Below, piece after piece: positions 26,595 to 35,128 of a stretch of DNA of 64,000 nt (its first letter is position 1; each line of letters starts with the position of its first letter). The stretch spans positions 2,728,001 to 2,792,000 of the forward strand of contig NZ_CP095390.1 of assembly GCF_023008585.1 (NCBI RefSeq), written 5' to 3'. The position numbers and the translations under genes are program-made. Source of the stretch: Natribaculum breve. Lineage in GTDB: Archaea > Halobacteriota > Halobacteria > Halobacteriales > Natrialbaceae. The notes beneath the pieces were generated by a model. That model was not told the DNA's origin, did not search any database, and saw nothing but the letters and a program-made list of their open reading frames with translations.

Positions 26595-27869
26595 TCAGGA
26601 GCGCCAGTCGCCGATCGCGTCGCGGAGCCGACCCGGCACGTCGAGGATCGACAGCCCCGCGCCGAAAAGCACCATCAGCACGTAGACGCCGAGCGTCGAG
26701 GTCCAGACGACGAACATCGCGAGGACGGCCCACGGACCGTCGAGGAAGTAGAACGCCCCGATCGTCATCGCGGTGCCGTAGAGCAACACCAGGTACGGCC
26801 CCCAGTCGCGTGCGTGACCGCGGCGGACCCGACGACGGACGTACCGCTTGAGTTCGCTCTCGAGGGATTCTTTCTGGACGGTTCGCCGGTCGACGTCGTC
26901 TTCGAACGACTCGAGTTCGTCGCGCAGGCGCTCGATCTCCTCGCGCAGCACTTCGGGATCGTCCGCACGGTCGCTCGTCCGCGCGCTCGCGGCGGGTCCG
27001 CCTGCCGGCTCCTCGTCGGTCCCCGTGGCGTCGTCGGTCATCGCTTCTGAACGGACCTGTCGCGCGCCGGGACTTTGTAGCTGCCGGTCCAGATCCCGGT
27101 CGGCGAGGACGGCGTTGAACACCGCCCCGAGCACGACGACCACGGCACCGACGTACAGCCACGTCAGGACGAGGAAGACGCCCCCGAGTGCACCGTAGAG
27201 TGCGTACGTGGTGGCGACGTCCGTGTAGACGCTGAACGTCCTGGCGAGTAGCATCCAGCCACCCGCAGCGAGTGCCGCACCGGGAAGGGCCTCGCCGGCC
27301 GTGACGCCGGCGTCCGGGAACACGATGTACATCGGGAGGAAGGCGACGAGCAGCGTGACGAAGAGAAAGACCGGACCGACCAGCGCCATCACGCTCGTCG
27401 CCGCGGCCCCGATCACGGTCTCGATGCCGCCGAGTGCGACCAGCCCGAACGTGATCGTGACGAGGACGGCCGTCCAGTCGCGGACGTGTCCGGCCAGCGA
27501 CTTCGCCGCCACGGTGCCGTAGACCTCGGAAAACGCGCGATCGAGTCCGCGTAACACGCGCGTTCCGGCCCAGGAGAGGCCGATCGCACCGACGATCGTC
27601 GCCCCGCCGCGTCCGGTCTCGGCGGTGAGTGCGTCCGCGAGCAGTTCCTGTGCGTCCGGTGTGAGCGCTTCGCTCAACGCGTCGGTGACGAACGTGGCGA
27701 ACTCCTGGCCGCCGACGAACGTCGCGAGCGCGAGGCCGAGCAGCGCCATGGGGACGAGCGAGACGAACGCGTAGAAGGCGACGCCCGCCGCCAGGAGCGT
27801 CAGCTGTTCGTCGCGAGCCACCCGGAGGACCCGGCGGGCGACCTCGAGTCCCGTCCTGTAGTCGATCAC
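26595..27869 (-). CDS. YihY/BrkB-type membrane protein with C-terminal coiled-coil extension
   Basis: 424 residues. Residues about 20-270 match the YihY/virulence-factor-BrkB family of six-helix membrane proteins (FYAFVSLVPMALLGL, GLSWAGTRVLRGLDRAFSEVYG, LYGALGGVFLVLTWLYVGAVVVVLG). A linker (about 276-310, acidic, starting MTDDATGTDEE at 27041) leads to a coiled coil (EVLREEIERLRDELESFEDD) and two or three further hydrophobic helices. The GTG start at 27869 lies 27 nt after a TATA-like TATTTAGC (27893-27900), giving a leaderless mRNA. The extension is not part of the usual family; the internal ATG could be a separate start. Confidence 0.82.
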   Translation of the reverse strand: MIDYRTGLEVARRVLRVARDEQLTLLAAGVAFYAFVSLVPMALLGLALATFVGGQEFATFVTDALSEALTPDAQELLADALTAETGRGGATIVGAIGLSWAGTRVLRGLDRAFSEVYGTVAAKSLAGHVRDWTAVLVTITFGLVALGGIETVIGAAATSVMALVGPVFLFVTLLVAFLPMYIVFPDAGVTAGEALPGAALAAGGWMLLARTFSVYTDVATTYALYGALGGVFLVLTWLYVGAVVVVLGAVFNAVLADRDLDRQLQSPGARQVRSEAMTDDATGTDEEPAGGPAASARTSDRADDPEVLREEIERLRDELESFEDDVDRRTVQKESLESELKRYVRRRVRRGHARDWGPYLVLLYGTAMTIGAFYFLDGPWAVLAMFVVWTSTLGVYVLMVLFGAGLSILDVPGRLRDAIGDWRS

Positions 27870-27892
27870 ACGCCTCTCTACGACGAACGCGG

Positions 27893-27900
27893 CTAAATAC
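27893..27900 (-). promoter_or_regulatory. TATA box of the YihY-type gene
   Basis: GTATTTAGCC on the minus strand, about 24-31 nt before the GTG at 27869, supports that codon as start of a leaderless transcript. Confidence 0.55.
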
Positions 27901-27928
27901 GCACGAGGGGGCGACCGCCTCGAGTCGG

Positions 27929-29044
27929 TCAGCCGAGACTCGCCTCGGTCGCCTCGCGGATCTCCCCGACGTCGGCGTCCGTCTTGAACGTCGTCCCCCC
28001 GTAGTGGGCTCGCGAGGCGTCGTAGCCGGCCTCGCGGAGGTCCGCGAGGAAGTCGTCCATCGCGTTCGCGGGCAGCCCCCAGTTCTTGCAGAGCTTGTGC
28101 TGGTCGTAGTGGGTCGGTTCGTCGAGTTCCGTCTCGAGCGTCTCGAGCAGTCGATCCGCCGCCGTCGCCGTGCCGAACGTCTCGGGGAACCGTTCGCGAA
28201 CGTCGGCGACGAACGCGTGGTCGTGGACCGGTCCGAGCCAGACCGGGCCGGCCGCGAGCATCCGCTCGCCCCCGCAGTTCGGACACCGCTCGAGCGGGTC
28301 CGCGATCAGGCCGTCGTCGGCCTCGCGATAGAGGCAGTCCTCGCAGTGTGAGAGGTAGCCCAGTTCCTCGATGGCGGCGTCGGCCGCCGTCGCCCTGTGC
28401 TCGAGTTCGAGGTAGGTGCGGACGTAGTGACTCGTCGCGTGGGTCAGCAGGGGGATGACGCCGACGTCGTAGCGTGCTGCGGTCCGGGCGAGCGCGGAGA
28501 GGAGGATGCGAACGCCCATCTCGGGGTGGTAGTCGGTGTTCTGCGGGACGGCGGCGTACGACCGGACGCCGCTGTTGAAGTGTGCGCCACACAGCGGCGC
28601 GGTGTCGGTCGCCGTCACGCAGACGAGATCCCGGCAGTTCGCGAAGGCGGCGTCGGCGAAGGGCATCGGCGTCCCGTACGGGTCGAGGTCGATCACGTCG
28701 AACGTCGAGTCGTGCATGCAGGCGTTCGCGTCGCGGTGGACGACCGTCGCCTCGAGGTCGTTTCGCTCGAGGTTCTCCCGGGCCAGTTCGACGGCCTCCG
28801 GATCGCGGTCACAGCACGTGACGTCCCAGCCGTCGGCGGCGGCGCGGACGCCCCGGACGCCGCTCGCGGTCATCGCGTCGAGGTACGACGCCGCACGCGG
28901 TTCCCGCTCGCGGTAGGCGCGAAGCGTCGCGATGGTCAGGTCCCGATTCAGTTCCTGTCGCGGGTTGTAGAACACCGATTCCTCGACGCCCTCGGTCGAT
29001 TCGCCCGGCACCTCGAGGTCGATGCCGCCCTCCGTAACGCGCAT
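27929..29044 (-). CDS. trm1: tRNA (guanine(26)-N(2))-dimethyltransferase
   Basis: 371 residues, SAM-dependent enzyme methylating G26 of tRNAs. Visible: the Trm1 start EGGIDLEVP...[12 protein letters not shown], the SAM-binding [14 protein letters not shown] near 53-66, the catalytic segment [14 protein letters not shown] near 115 and the zinc-binding CEDCLYR / CPNCGG cluster near 235-262. The C-terminal domain ends in the Trm1-typical [10 protein letters not shown]. Its start lies 24 nt after the stop codon of the upstream methyltransferase gene, so both are probably on one transcript. Confidence 0.95.
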   Translation of the reverse strand: MRVTEGGIDLEVPGESTEGVEESVFYNPRQELNRDLTIATLRAYREREPRAASYLDAMTASGVRGVRAAADGWDVTCCDRDPEAVELARENLERNDLEATVVHRDANACMHDSTFDVIDLDPYGTPMPFADAAFANCRDLVCVTATDTAPLCGAHFNSGVRSYAAVPQNTDYHPEMGVRILLSALARTAARYDVGVIPLLTHATSHYVRTYLELEHRATAADAAIEELGYLSHCEDCLYREADDGLIADPLERCPNCGGERMLAAGPVWLGPVHDHAFVADVRERFPETFGTATAADRLLETLETELDEPTHYDQHKLCKNWGLPANAMDDFLADLREAGYDASRAHYGGTTFKTDADVGEIREATEASLG

Positions 29045-29068
29045 ACGAGTACTCGAGAGGCGACGGCG

Positions 29069-29782
29069 TTAAGCGGCGTGGTCTGCCCCTCGAGGGCGAA
29101 CGCGCCGTGACGCCGACGATCGGTCGTCGGTCGAGGCGATCACCCCGGCGACGGGCAACCCGTAGAGACAGTCGGTCCAGATCGAGCGGACGGCGAATCC
29201 GTGCCGTTCGAGGACGGCAGGCAGGTCGATCGGTCGGCAGTCGAACACGCCCGGCGCGAGGCGGTGGAGGCCGTCGTAGATCGCAACCGAGAGGCGGTCT
29301 TCGCGAAATAACGAGAGGACGCCCAGCCGCCCGTCCGGCTTCAGGACGCGGCGACACTCCGCGAGGACCGCCCGCATCTCCTCGCGAGAGAAGAGTTCGA
29401 GCGTGAACGACAGCACGACCGCGTCGACGGAATCGTCGTCGACGTGGCGCATATCGCGGGCGTCACCGTGGATCAGGAGCGCCCGATCGCCGAAGCCGCG
29501 TGCCTCGAGTCGGTCGCGAGCGATGTCGATCATCCGCCCGGAGACGTCGAGGCCGATCACGGTACCGTCGGGGCCCACGCGTTCGCCGAGCGCGACGACC
29601 GCCGATCCAGGCCCGCAGCCGACGTCGAGGACGGTCTCGCCCTGCTCGAGGTCGAGGGCAGCGACGAGGCGCTCGAGCGAGCCACGCTCGAACCAGCCGA
29701 CGTAGCGGTCGTAATACGGCGCGATCCGGTCGTATCGCCGTGCAGCGTCGGCATCCGATCGGATCACCTCGAGGAGGCTCAT
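29069..29782 (-). CDS. Class I SAM-dependent methyltransferase
   Basis: 237 residues with the Rossmann-type SAM fold: motif I VLDVGCGPGSA near residue 51, motif II acidic residue in VIGLDVSGRMID near 75, and DAVVLSFTLEL near 119. The opening SDADAARRYDRIAPYYDRYVG resembles UbiE/MenG/COQ5-like enzymes, which methylate quinones, but small-molecule targets vary widely. First gene of a two-gene unit with trm1. Confidence 0.88.
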   Translation of the reverse strand: MSLLEVIRSDADAARRYDRIAPYYDRYVGWFERGSLERLVAALDLEQGETVLDVGCGPGSAVVALGERVGPDGTVIGLDVSGRMIDIARDRLEARGFGDRALLIHGDARDMRHVDDDSVDAVVLSFTLELFSREEMRAVLAECRRVLKPDGRLGVLSLFREDRLSVAIYDGLHRLAPGVFDCRPIDLPAVLERHGFAVRSIWTDCLYGLPVAGVIASTDDRSSASRRVRPRGADHAA

Positions 29783-29957
29783 ACGGACGGTCGGTGGCGA
29801 CGACGCGTAAATCCCCCGCGTGGGTGACGTACGCTCGATCGGGCGGAAGTCGATCCGACGCGCGAAACGACCACGCCTCGCGACTGCTACGCGAATGCGT
29901 GATAGTCACACACTGTACGATACGTTGAAGGTTTTGCGTCGCCTCGTATCCAACACG

Positions 29958-30569
29958 ATGATGCTCCCGACGCACGCCCTCGGCGGGATGGCACTCGCGT
30001 TGCCACTCGTCGCCGTGGCACCCGAATTCGCCCCCGTCGCGTTCGTCGCCGGGTTCCTCGGTGGCGTCTTCCCCGACCTGGACATGTACGTCGGTCACCG
30101 GAAGACGCTTCACTTCCCGGTGTACTTCTCTGCGCTGGCTGTCGTGGCGGTCCTCGCGGCGCTTTCCGTGCCGACGGCTGCGACGGTCGCCGCGGCCACG
30201 TTCCTGCTCGGTGCGGCGATTCACGCCGTCTCGGACGTCTTCGGCGGTGGACTCGAGCTGCGGCCGTGGGAGGGCACCTCCGACCGTGCGGTGTACGACC
30301 ACTTCCGCGGTCGGTGGATCGAACCGCGTCGTCTGGTCCGGTACGACGGATCGCCGGGCGACTTCCTGCTGTCGCTGACGCTCGCGGGGCCGCTCCTTGT
30401 GACACTCGAGGGGACGCTCCGGGGCGTCGTCCTCGCGGCGCTGGCCGTCGCGGCCGTCTACACCGCCGTCCGTCGCGTCCTGCCGACGATGGCGACAGTC
30501 CTCGTCGGCGTCCTGCCGGCGGAACTGCGCTCGTACGTTCCGATGCGGTACCTCGAGGACGGACACTGA
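29958..30569 (+). CDS. YdjM-type membrane-bound metal-dependent hydrolase-like protein
   Basis: 203 residues. The N-terminal pattern MMLPTHALGGMAL, followed by FPDLDMYVGHRKTLHFP (His/Asp cluster near residues 35-54) and GAAIHAVSDVFGGG near 88, matches the LexA-regulated YdjM/YfhO-like membrane hydrolase family, with four to five hydrophobic helices. Enzyme activity is inferred from conserved histidines only. The first of two consecutive ATG codons is used as the start; the upstream in-frame stretch is basic and not family-like. Confidence 0.8.
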   Translation: MMLPTHALGGMALALPLVAVAPEFAPVAFVAGFLGGVFPDLDMYVGHRKTLHFPVYFSALAVVAVLAALSVPTAATVAAATFLLGAAIHAVSDVFGGGLELRPWEGTSDRAVYDHFRGRWIEPRRLVRYDGSPGDFLLSLTLAGPLLVTLEGTLRGVVLAALAVAAVYTAVRRVLPTMATVLVGVLPAELRSYVPMRYLEDGH

Positions 30570-30669
30570 CTCGAGCGAGCACCCGGCGGGACGGCAATCG
30601 AGTAACGGCGAACGAAAATAGCGAATAGCCGGCGACGACCCCGCGGGCTCTACGGTCGACGTCCGGGCG

Positions 30670-32283
30670 CTATCCCTGGCCGACCATCCGCTCTTCGTCT
30701 TCCCACTCCCGCTCGCGGAGTTCGTACTTCTGGAGTTTGCCGGTCGCCGTCTTGGGCAGTTCTTTGACGTACTCGATACGACGGACGACCTTGTACCCAG
30801 CGAGGTTCTCGCGGGTGAACTCGGTCAGTTCCTCGGGCGAGACCGGCGGATTCTGGGGGTCGTCGTTCGAGGGAACGACGAACGCTTTGGGCGTCTCGCC
30901 CCACTTCTCGCTCGGTGCGGGGATCACGGCCACGTCGGCGACCGCGTCGTGGTCGAACAGCGTGTCCTCGAGTTCGATACTCGAGATGTTCTCCCCGCCG
31001 GAGATGATGATGTCCTTCTCGCGGTCCTGGATCGAGATCATGCCGTCCTCGTTGACCACGGCGAGGTCGCCGGTGTGGAACCAGCCCTCGCGTTTCTCGT
31101 TGAACGCCTCGTCGGTCTCCTCGGGTTTCTCCCAGTAGCCCTCCATGACCTGGTTGCCACGGACGAGGATCTCGCCGATCGTCTCGTCGTCCCACGGGAC
31201 CTCGTTGCCGTCCTCGTCGACGACCTCGACCTCGGTCGCGAGCGGAGCGATCCCCTGGCGCTTTTTCAGGGCGAAGCGGGTGTCGCTGTCCTCGTCGATC
31301 AGCCGGCGGGTCGCAGACGTGCCGATGAGCGGGCCCGTCTCGGTCGCACCGTAGAGCTGGCGGAAGTGCCACCCGAACTCCTCCTCGACCATCTCGATGA
31401 CGGCCTCAGGCGGCGCGGCACCGGCCGCGGTGACGCGCATCGGGTTGTCGCCTTCGGTCTCGACGTCGTTGTCCTCGCGGTACTCGCCGAGCATGCTGAG
31501 CACCGTCGGCGCACAACAGAGGAAGGAGACGTCCTCCTCGACGATGTCCTCGAAGATCTGTGCGGGGTCGACGCCGCGGGTGCAGACGTGTTTCGCGCCC
31601 ATGCCCGTGATGGCGTAGATGTGCCCCCAGCCGTTGACGTGGAACATCGGCAGCGTCCACAGGTAGACGTCGTCGTCGGTGATCTCGTGGTGGATCGTCA
31701 CGAGCTGGGCGTGCAGCGACTCGGTCCGGTGGGTGCGCATGACGCCCTTCGGATCGCCGGTCGTCCCGGAGGTGTAGTTGATCGTGATGACGTCGTCTTC
31801 GCTCATCTCGGGACGCTCGTAGTCCGGTTCGGCGTCCTCGATCAGTTCCTCGAAACTCTCCCAGTCGCCGTCGACGGCCTCCGTGTCGTTCGTCACGAAC
31901 GTCTCCGTCGGCACCTCCTCGCGGATCGCCTCGATCTTCTCGGCGTACTCGTAGTCGGCGTAGATCGCGTCCACGCCCGCGTCGTTGAGCATGTACGCGT
32001 AGTCGTCGGGCGTCAGTCGGTAGTTCAGCGGCGTGTGGACCGCGCCGAGTTGCATGATCCCGTAGGCCGCCTCGAGGTGGTAGTGCGTGTTGGGGTCGAG
32101 CACCGCCACGCGGTCGCCTTTCTCGATGCCACGTTCCTGCAAGACCGCAGAGAGACGATCGGCCCGGTCGCCGAACTCGTCGTAGGTGTACCGTTCGCCG
32201 GTCGTGGCGACGATCGCTTCTTCGTCACCGTAGTACTTGCGCGCCCGGTCGAGGAAATCCGTAACCAGGAGTGGAACTTCCAT
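30670..32283 (-). CDS. AMP-dependent acyl-CoA synthetase, paralogue of the gene at 1497
   Basis: 537 residues, collinear and very similar to the enzyme at 1497-3107: the same start (PLLVTxFLDRAR), the same P-loop NYTSGTTGDPKG near 168, the same RKKDI/REKDI-IISGGENISSI hinge and an almost identical C-terminus (ELREREWEDEERMVGQG). Differences cluster around residues 225-330, the region that usually shapes the acyl pocket, so a shifted substrate range is likely. The gene starts 166 bp downstream of the DUF5305 stop codon, with an AT-rich GTAAAAAGTATCA at about 32305-32322 as probable promoter. Confidence 0.92.
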   Translation of the reverse strand: MEVPLLVTDFLDRARKYYGDEEAIVATTGERYTYDEFGDRADRLSAVLQERGIEKGDRVAVLDPNTHYHLEAAYGIMQLGAVHTPLNYRLTPDDYAYMLNDAGVDAIYADYEYAEKIEAIREEVPTETFVTNDTEAVDGDWESFEELIEDAEPDYERPEMSEDDVITINYTSGTTGDPKGVMRTHRTESLHAQLVTIHHEITDDDVYLWTLPMFHVNGWGHIYAITGMGAKHVCTRGVDPAQIFEDIVEEDVSFLCCAPTVLSMLGEYREDNDVETEGDNPMRVTAAGAAPPEAVIEMVEEEFGWHFRQLYGATETGPLIGTSATRRLIDEDSDTRFALKKRQGIAPLATEVEVVDEDGNEVPWDDETIGEILVRGNQVMEGYWEKPEETDEAFNEKREGWFHTGDLAVVNEDGMISIQDREKDIIISGGENISSIELEDTLFDHDAVADVAVIPAPSEKWGETPKAFVVPSNDDPQNPPVSPEELTEFTRENLAGYKVVRRIEYVKELPKTATGKLQKYELREREWEDEERMVGQG

Positions 32284-32449
32284 ACTCGAAACCTCGAGGA
32301 TAGTTCGTGATACTTTTTACGGATGGGGCCACAATCGCGCCGAGCAGGATCGACGGACGAAACGAGGGAAAGAATCGTGGCAAGAACGATCACTCGAGGC
32401 GAGACCGGCCGTCGAACGACGGGGCGCTCTACCGTCGGCCACGGCCGAC

Positions 32450-33637
32450 TCACAGTTTGTGCCACGCGTCGTCGTCGTCCGGGTCGGGAGGCGACTCCGA
32501 CGGTTCGTCGGCCGCGCCGAAGAGATCGGACGGCGGAGAGTCTCCGTCGGCTCCCGAGAGTCGGTCGTCGAACTCGACGCCAGAAGCGCCCTGGTGGCTG
32601 TCGATCCGGATCTCGGGCCAGGCCGTCTCTTCCCAGGTGCCCTGGTCGCTGTAGTAGTAGACCACGTCGTCGCTGACGACCGCGAACAGCCCACGCTGGC
32701 GGTCGTGAACGACGCGCTCGTTGGTGTCGATCGCGACGTCGACGACGTCCGCTAGCGTGTCGAGTTCGATCTGGTGGTCGCCGATCCACATCGGCATTCG
32801 GCCGTGGGAGATCCACTCCGCGTACCGTCGTTCGTGGACTGCCCGGCGTGCCGACTCGACGTCGACGTCCGCTCGAGTGTAGACGAACGCGGCGGCACCG
32901 AACGATCCCACCGCGAGTATCCCCAGCAGGCCGACGAGCGCGGGATTTGGCGACTCGGTCACCTCGACCTCGGCGGTCTGGGGGTGACTCCGTTCTGCAG
33001 AGAGCCCTCCGTCGAACCAGTAGGCGTCGTCGGTGACGTGAAGCGTCGTCGACGACGTCAGGTTCCCCGCGTTCGACCCGGTATCGTACGCCGTCCGCAC
33101 GTCGACCGAGGTCGTCACCGACCCCACGCCGGCGAGGTCGCGCTCGAGCGTGCGTTTTCGCTCCGCGATCGGTTCGACGTCCAGAGACGTCGACGACGTC
33201 GCCACCCCGCCCGTGGCGTTCGCCGTCGTTCGCTCCTCGACGTGAACGTCTTCCCAGAACACCTCACCGTTGCGGACCGCCTCGAATCGCACCGTGACCT
33301 CGTGGACGACCCGCGTCTCGTCGGTCGGGACGGCCGTCCGCGGCGCGAGGGTCACCGACGGCGACGCGTTCAGCAGGTAGACGGGATTGTTCTCGAGGTC
33401 CGATCCCCCACGCCAGGTCCCGTCGTCCCAGAACCCGCTCTCGACGACCTCGGCGCGCGTGTCGACGTCGGTCGCGACGCGCTCCTGGCCGACGTCTTGG
33501 GTGACGGTCGTCGTCGACGGCGTCGCGACGACCCACCCCGCGGCCGCGGCGGAGAGCAACCCGACGGCGACCAGTGCGATCAACAACGACCGACCGTGTC
33601 TGGCGATCACCAGATCGACACGTGGATTCTCGATCAC
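32450..33637 (-). CDS. DUF5305 membrane protein
   Basis: 395 residues of the haloarchaeal DUF5305 type. One N-terminal transmembrane helix (about 16-36), a large extracellular part with conserved WRGGSDLENNPVYLLNASP near 80, a second helix near 255-275 (ALVGLLGILAVGSFGAAAFVY) and an acidic cytoplasmic tail ending SPPDPDDDDAWHKL. Such proteins commonly accompany SipW-type signal peptidases, as here. The GTG at 33637 is preferred because GAGGTGA lies 5-6 nt upstream, a Shine-Dalgarno-like site unusual in this mostly leaderless window; an alternative GTG lies three codons upstream. Confidence 0.82.
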   Translation of the reverse strand: MIENPRVDLVIARHGRSLLIALVAVGLLSAAAAGWVVATPSTTTVTQDVGQERVATDVDTRAEVVESGFWDDGTWRGGSDLENNPVYLLNASPSVTLAPRTAVPTDETRVVHEVTVRFEAVRNGEVFWEDVHVEERTTANATGGVATSSTSLDVEPIAERKRTLERDLAGVGSVTTSVDVRTAYDTGSNAGNLTSSTTLHVTDDAYWFDGGLSAERSHPQTAEVEVTESPNPALVGLLGILAVGSFGAAAFVYTRADVDVESARRAVHERRYAEWISHGRMPMWIGDHQIELDTLADVVDVAIDTNERVVHDRQRGLFAVVSDDVVYYYSDQGTWEETAWPEIRIDSHQGASGVEFDDRLSGADGDSPPSDLFGAADEPSESPPDPDDDDAWHKL

Positions 33638-33638
33638 G

Positions 33639-33773
33639 TCACTCACCTCTCGAATGTCGCCTGCCGTCGACCGTCGTCGACACGCGATCGACCGTCCGCA
33701 GCGCGACGTCCCCCAACTGGTTCGATCCCGCGTCGTTCGTCGGTTCGTGTGTGTTTCCAAACAGTGTAGTCAT
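33639..33773 (-). CDS. Possible 44-residue protein between signal peptidase and DUF5305 genes
   Basis: An ATG at 33773 opens a 44-codon frame (MTTLFGNTHEPTNDAGSNQL...) whose TGA is separated by one base from the DUF5305 GTG. It begins 18 nt after the signal peptidase stop, so the three frames would be tightly coupled. The peptide has no hydrophobic segment or cysteines and ends basic (GRRHSRGE). Support is position only; it may instead be an untranslated spacer. Confidence 0.4.
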   Translation of the reverse strand: MTTLFGNTHEPTNDAGSNQLGDVALRTVDRVSTTVDGRRHSRGE

Positions 33774-33791
33774 GGTGGTTCTGCGATGTCG

Positions 33792-34961
33792 TCACCGCCA
33801 CCGCCGCAGTTTTCGCTCGAGTCGCGTCGACAGTGAGACGTGATCGCCCGCACTCCGAAGCCGCAGGTCGTCGCCGCCGAACGCCGCGAGGACGACGACG
33901 ACGGTGACGCCGACGACGACCGCGTCGACCGCAGCGATCGCGACGAGCGGGTGGATCGCGTGGAGCCACCCGAGCACCGACGGCGGCAACACGGCGAGGT
34001 AGCGGTACTCGCCGACGTTGCGAACGTAGTCGCCGGTCTCGTCGGGTGCGGTCAGCGTGACCGTCACCGTCGTCGTCGTGCGACTGCCGACGGTCACTCG
34101 CCCGGGATCGACCGCGACGCCCTCGCTTTCGGCCTCGAGGACGACCACTGTCGGGACGAGTCCGGCGTTGTCGACGGTCCGCGACAGCTCGGTCGTCTCG
34201 CCGGGGGCGACGATCTGTGGGTCGTCGGCCGGATCGTCGGTGCTCACGAGACCGTACTCCGTGACGCCAGACGGGACCACCATCGCCGCGGTCGCGACCG
34301 TGACGAGGACGACCAGGATCACCCCGAGCGTCGTGCGCAACGCGAGCACGTGCTCACGGGACGTCGACCGAGTCGTCCGCCGCTGTGTCGGGCCTAACCG
34401 ATCGAGCAGGAAGCCGACGCCCAGCAGCGCGACTCCGAGCCCGACCAGCAGCGATCCCAGATCGTCACTCGAGGCCGAGGTCGCCAGTCCGACCGTCGAC
34501 GCCAGGACACCGTACCCCGACTCGAGGACGCCGTGGATCCCCGCGATGACGGTTCCGAGGTGCGGGATCGTCACGACCTCGCCGTGTATCTGCAACGCGA
34601 CGGCGACGATCTGGGCGTCCGACACGGGTGGTTCGCCGCCGTCCTGGTCGGTGAAGGGGTTCGCGTCCCCCTTCGTGACGTACCCCTCGTCGGTGACGTC
34701 GACGACGCGGTGAGTCGTCAGCCCGCCGTCGTGGAGTTCGTTCGCGTCGAAGACGACGACGTCGCCCTCCTCGATCGGCCCGGCGACGACGCTCGGGACC
34801 GCGACGAAGCCGTCGCCAGCGTCCATCGTCGGCTCCATACTGCCCGTCGCGACGTATCCCAGCAAGATCGGCTGGCCGAGCACCTGTCCGAGGACGAGCA
34901 AGACGACGACCGCGGCGACGACGAGGCCGACCGCTCGGCGTGCGATCGTCCCGCCCGTCAT
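33792..34961 (-). CDS. SipW/Sec11-type signal peptidase I with extra C-terminal domain
   Basis: 389 residues. Residues 1-200 are an S26 signal peptidase: membrane helix at about 10-33, nucleophile S41 in TGSMEPTM, and H84 in LTTHRVV in place of the bacterial lysine, i.e. the Ser-His Sec11/SipW type; KGDANPF (97-103) completes the fold; another helix lies near 160-185. Residues 205-389 are unusual: a helix (LGVILVVLVTVATAAMVV), an Ig-like beta domain (about 245-330) and a final helix before a basic end. SipW-type enzymes process TasA/camelysin-like fibre proteins, and two candidates are nearby. Coupled to the downstream DUF5305 gene. Confidence 0.9.
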   Translation of the reverse strand: MTGGTIARRAVGLVVAAVVVLLVLGQVLGQPILLGYVATGSMEPTMDAGDGFVAVPSVVAGPIEEGDVVVFDANELHDGGLTTHRVVDVTDEGYVTKGDANPFTDQDGGEPPVSDAQIVAVALQIHGEVVTIPHLGTVIAGIHGVLESGYGVLASTVGLATSASSDDLGSLLVGLGVALLGVGFLLDRLGPTQRRTTRSTSREHVLALRTTLGVILVVLVTVATAAMVVPSGVTEYGLVSTDDPADDPQIVAPGETTELSRTVDNAGLVPTVVVLEAESEGVAVDPGRVTVGSRTTTTVTVTLTAPDETGDYVRNVGEYRYLAVLPPSVLGWLHAIHPLVAIAAVDAVVVGVTVVVVLAAFGGDDLRLRSAGDHVSLSTRLERKLRRWR

Positions 34962-35128
34962 ACTCGATCGAACCCCCCACGCATGGTCGATGTCTCGCGT
35001 CTGCCGATCGACGTGACGTCGTGTGCACCTGCCAACGTAACTTCCCCAGATACCCTACATATCACTCGGAGCGAGAGGGGTCTAAGGTTTACGGCCGTTC
35101 GACCTGGTACGGTCCTCGAATCGACGGC

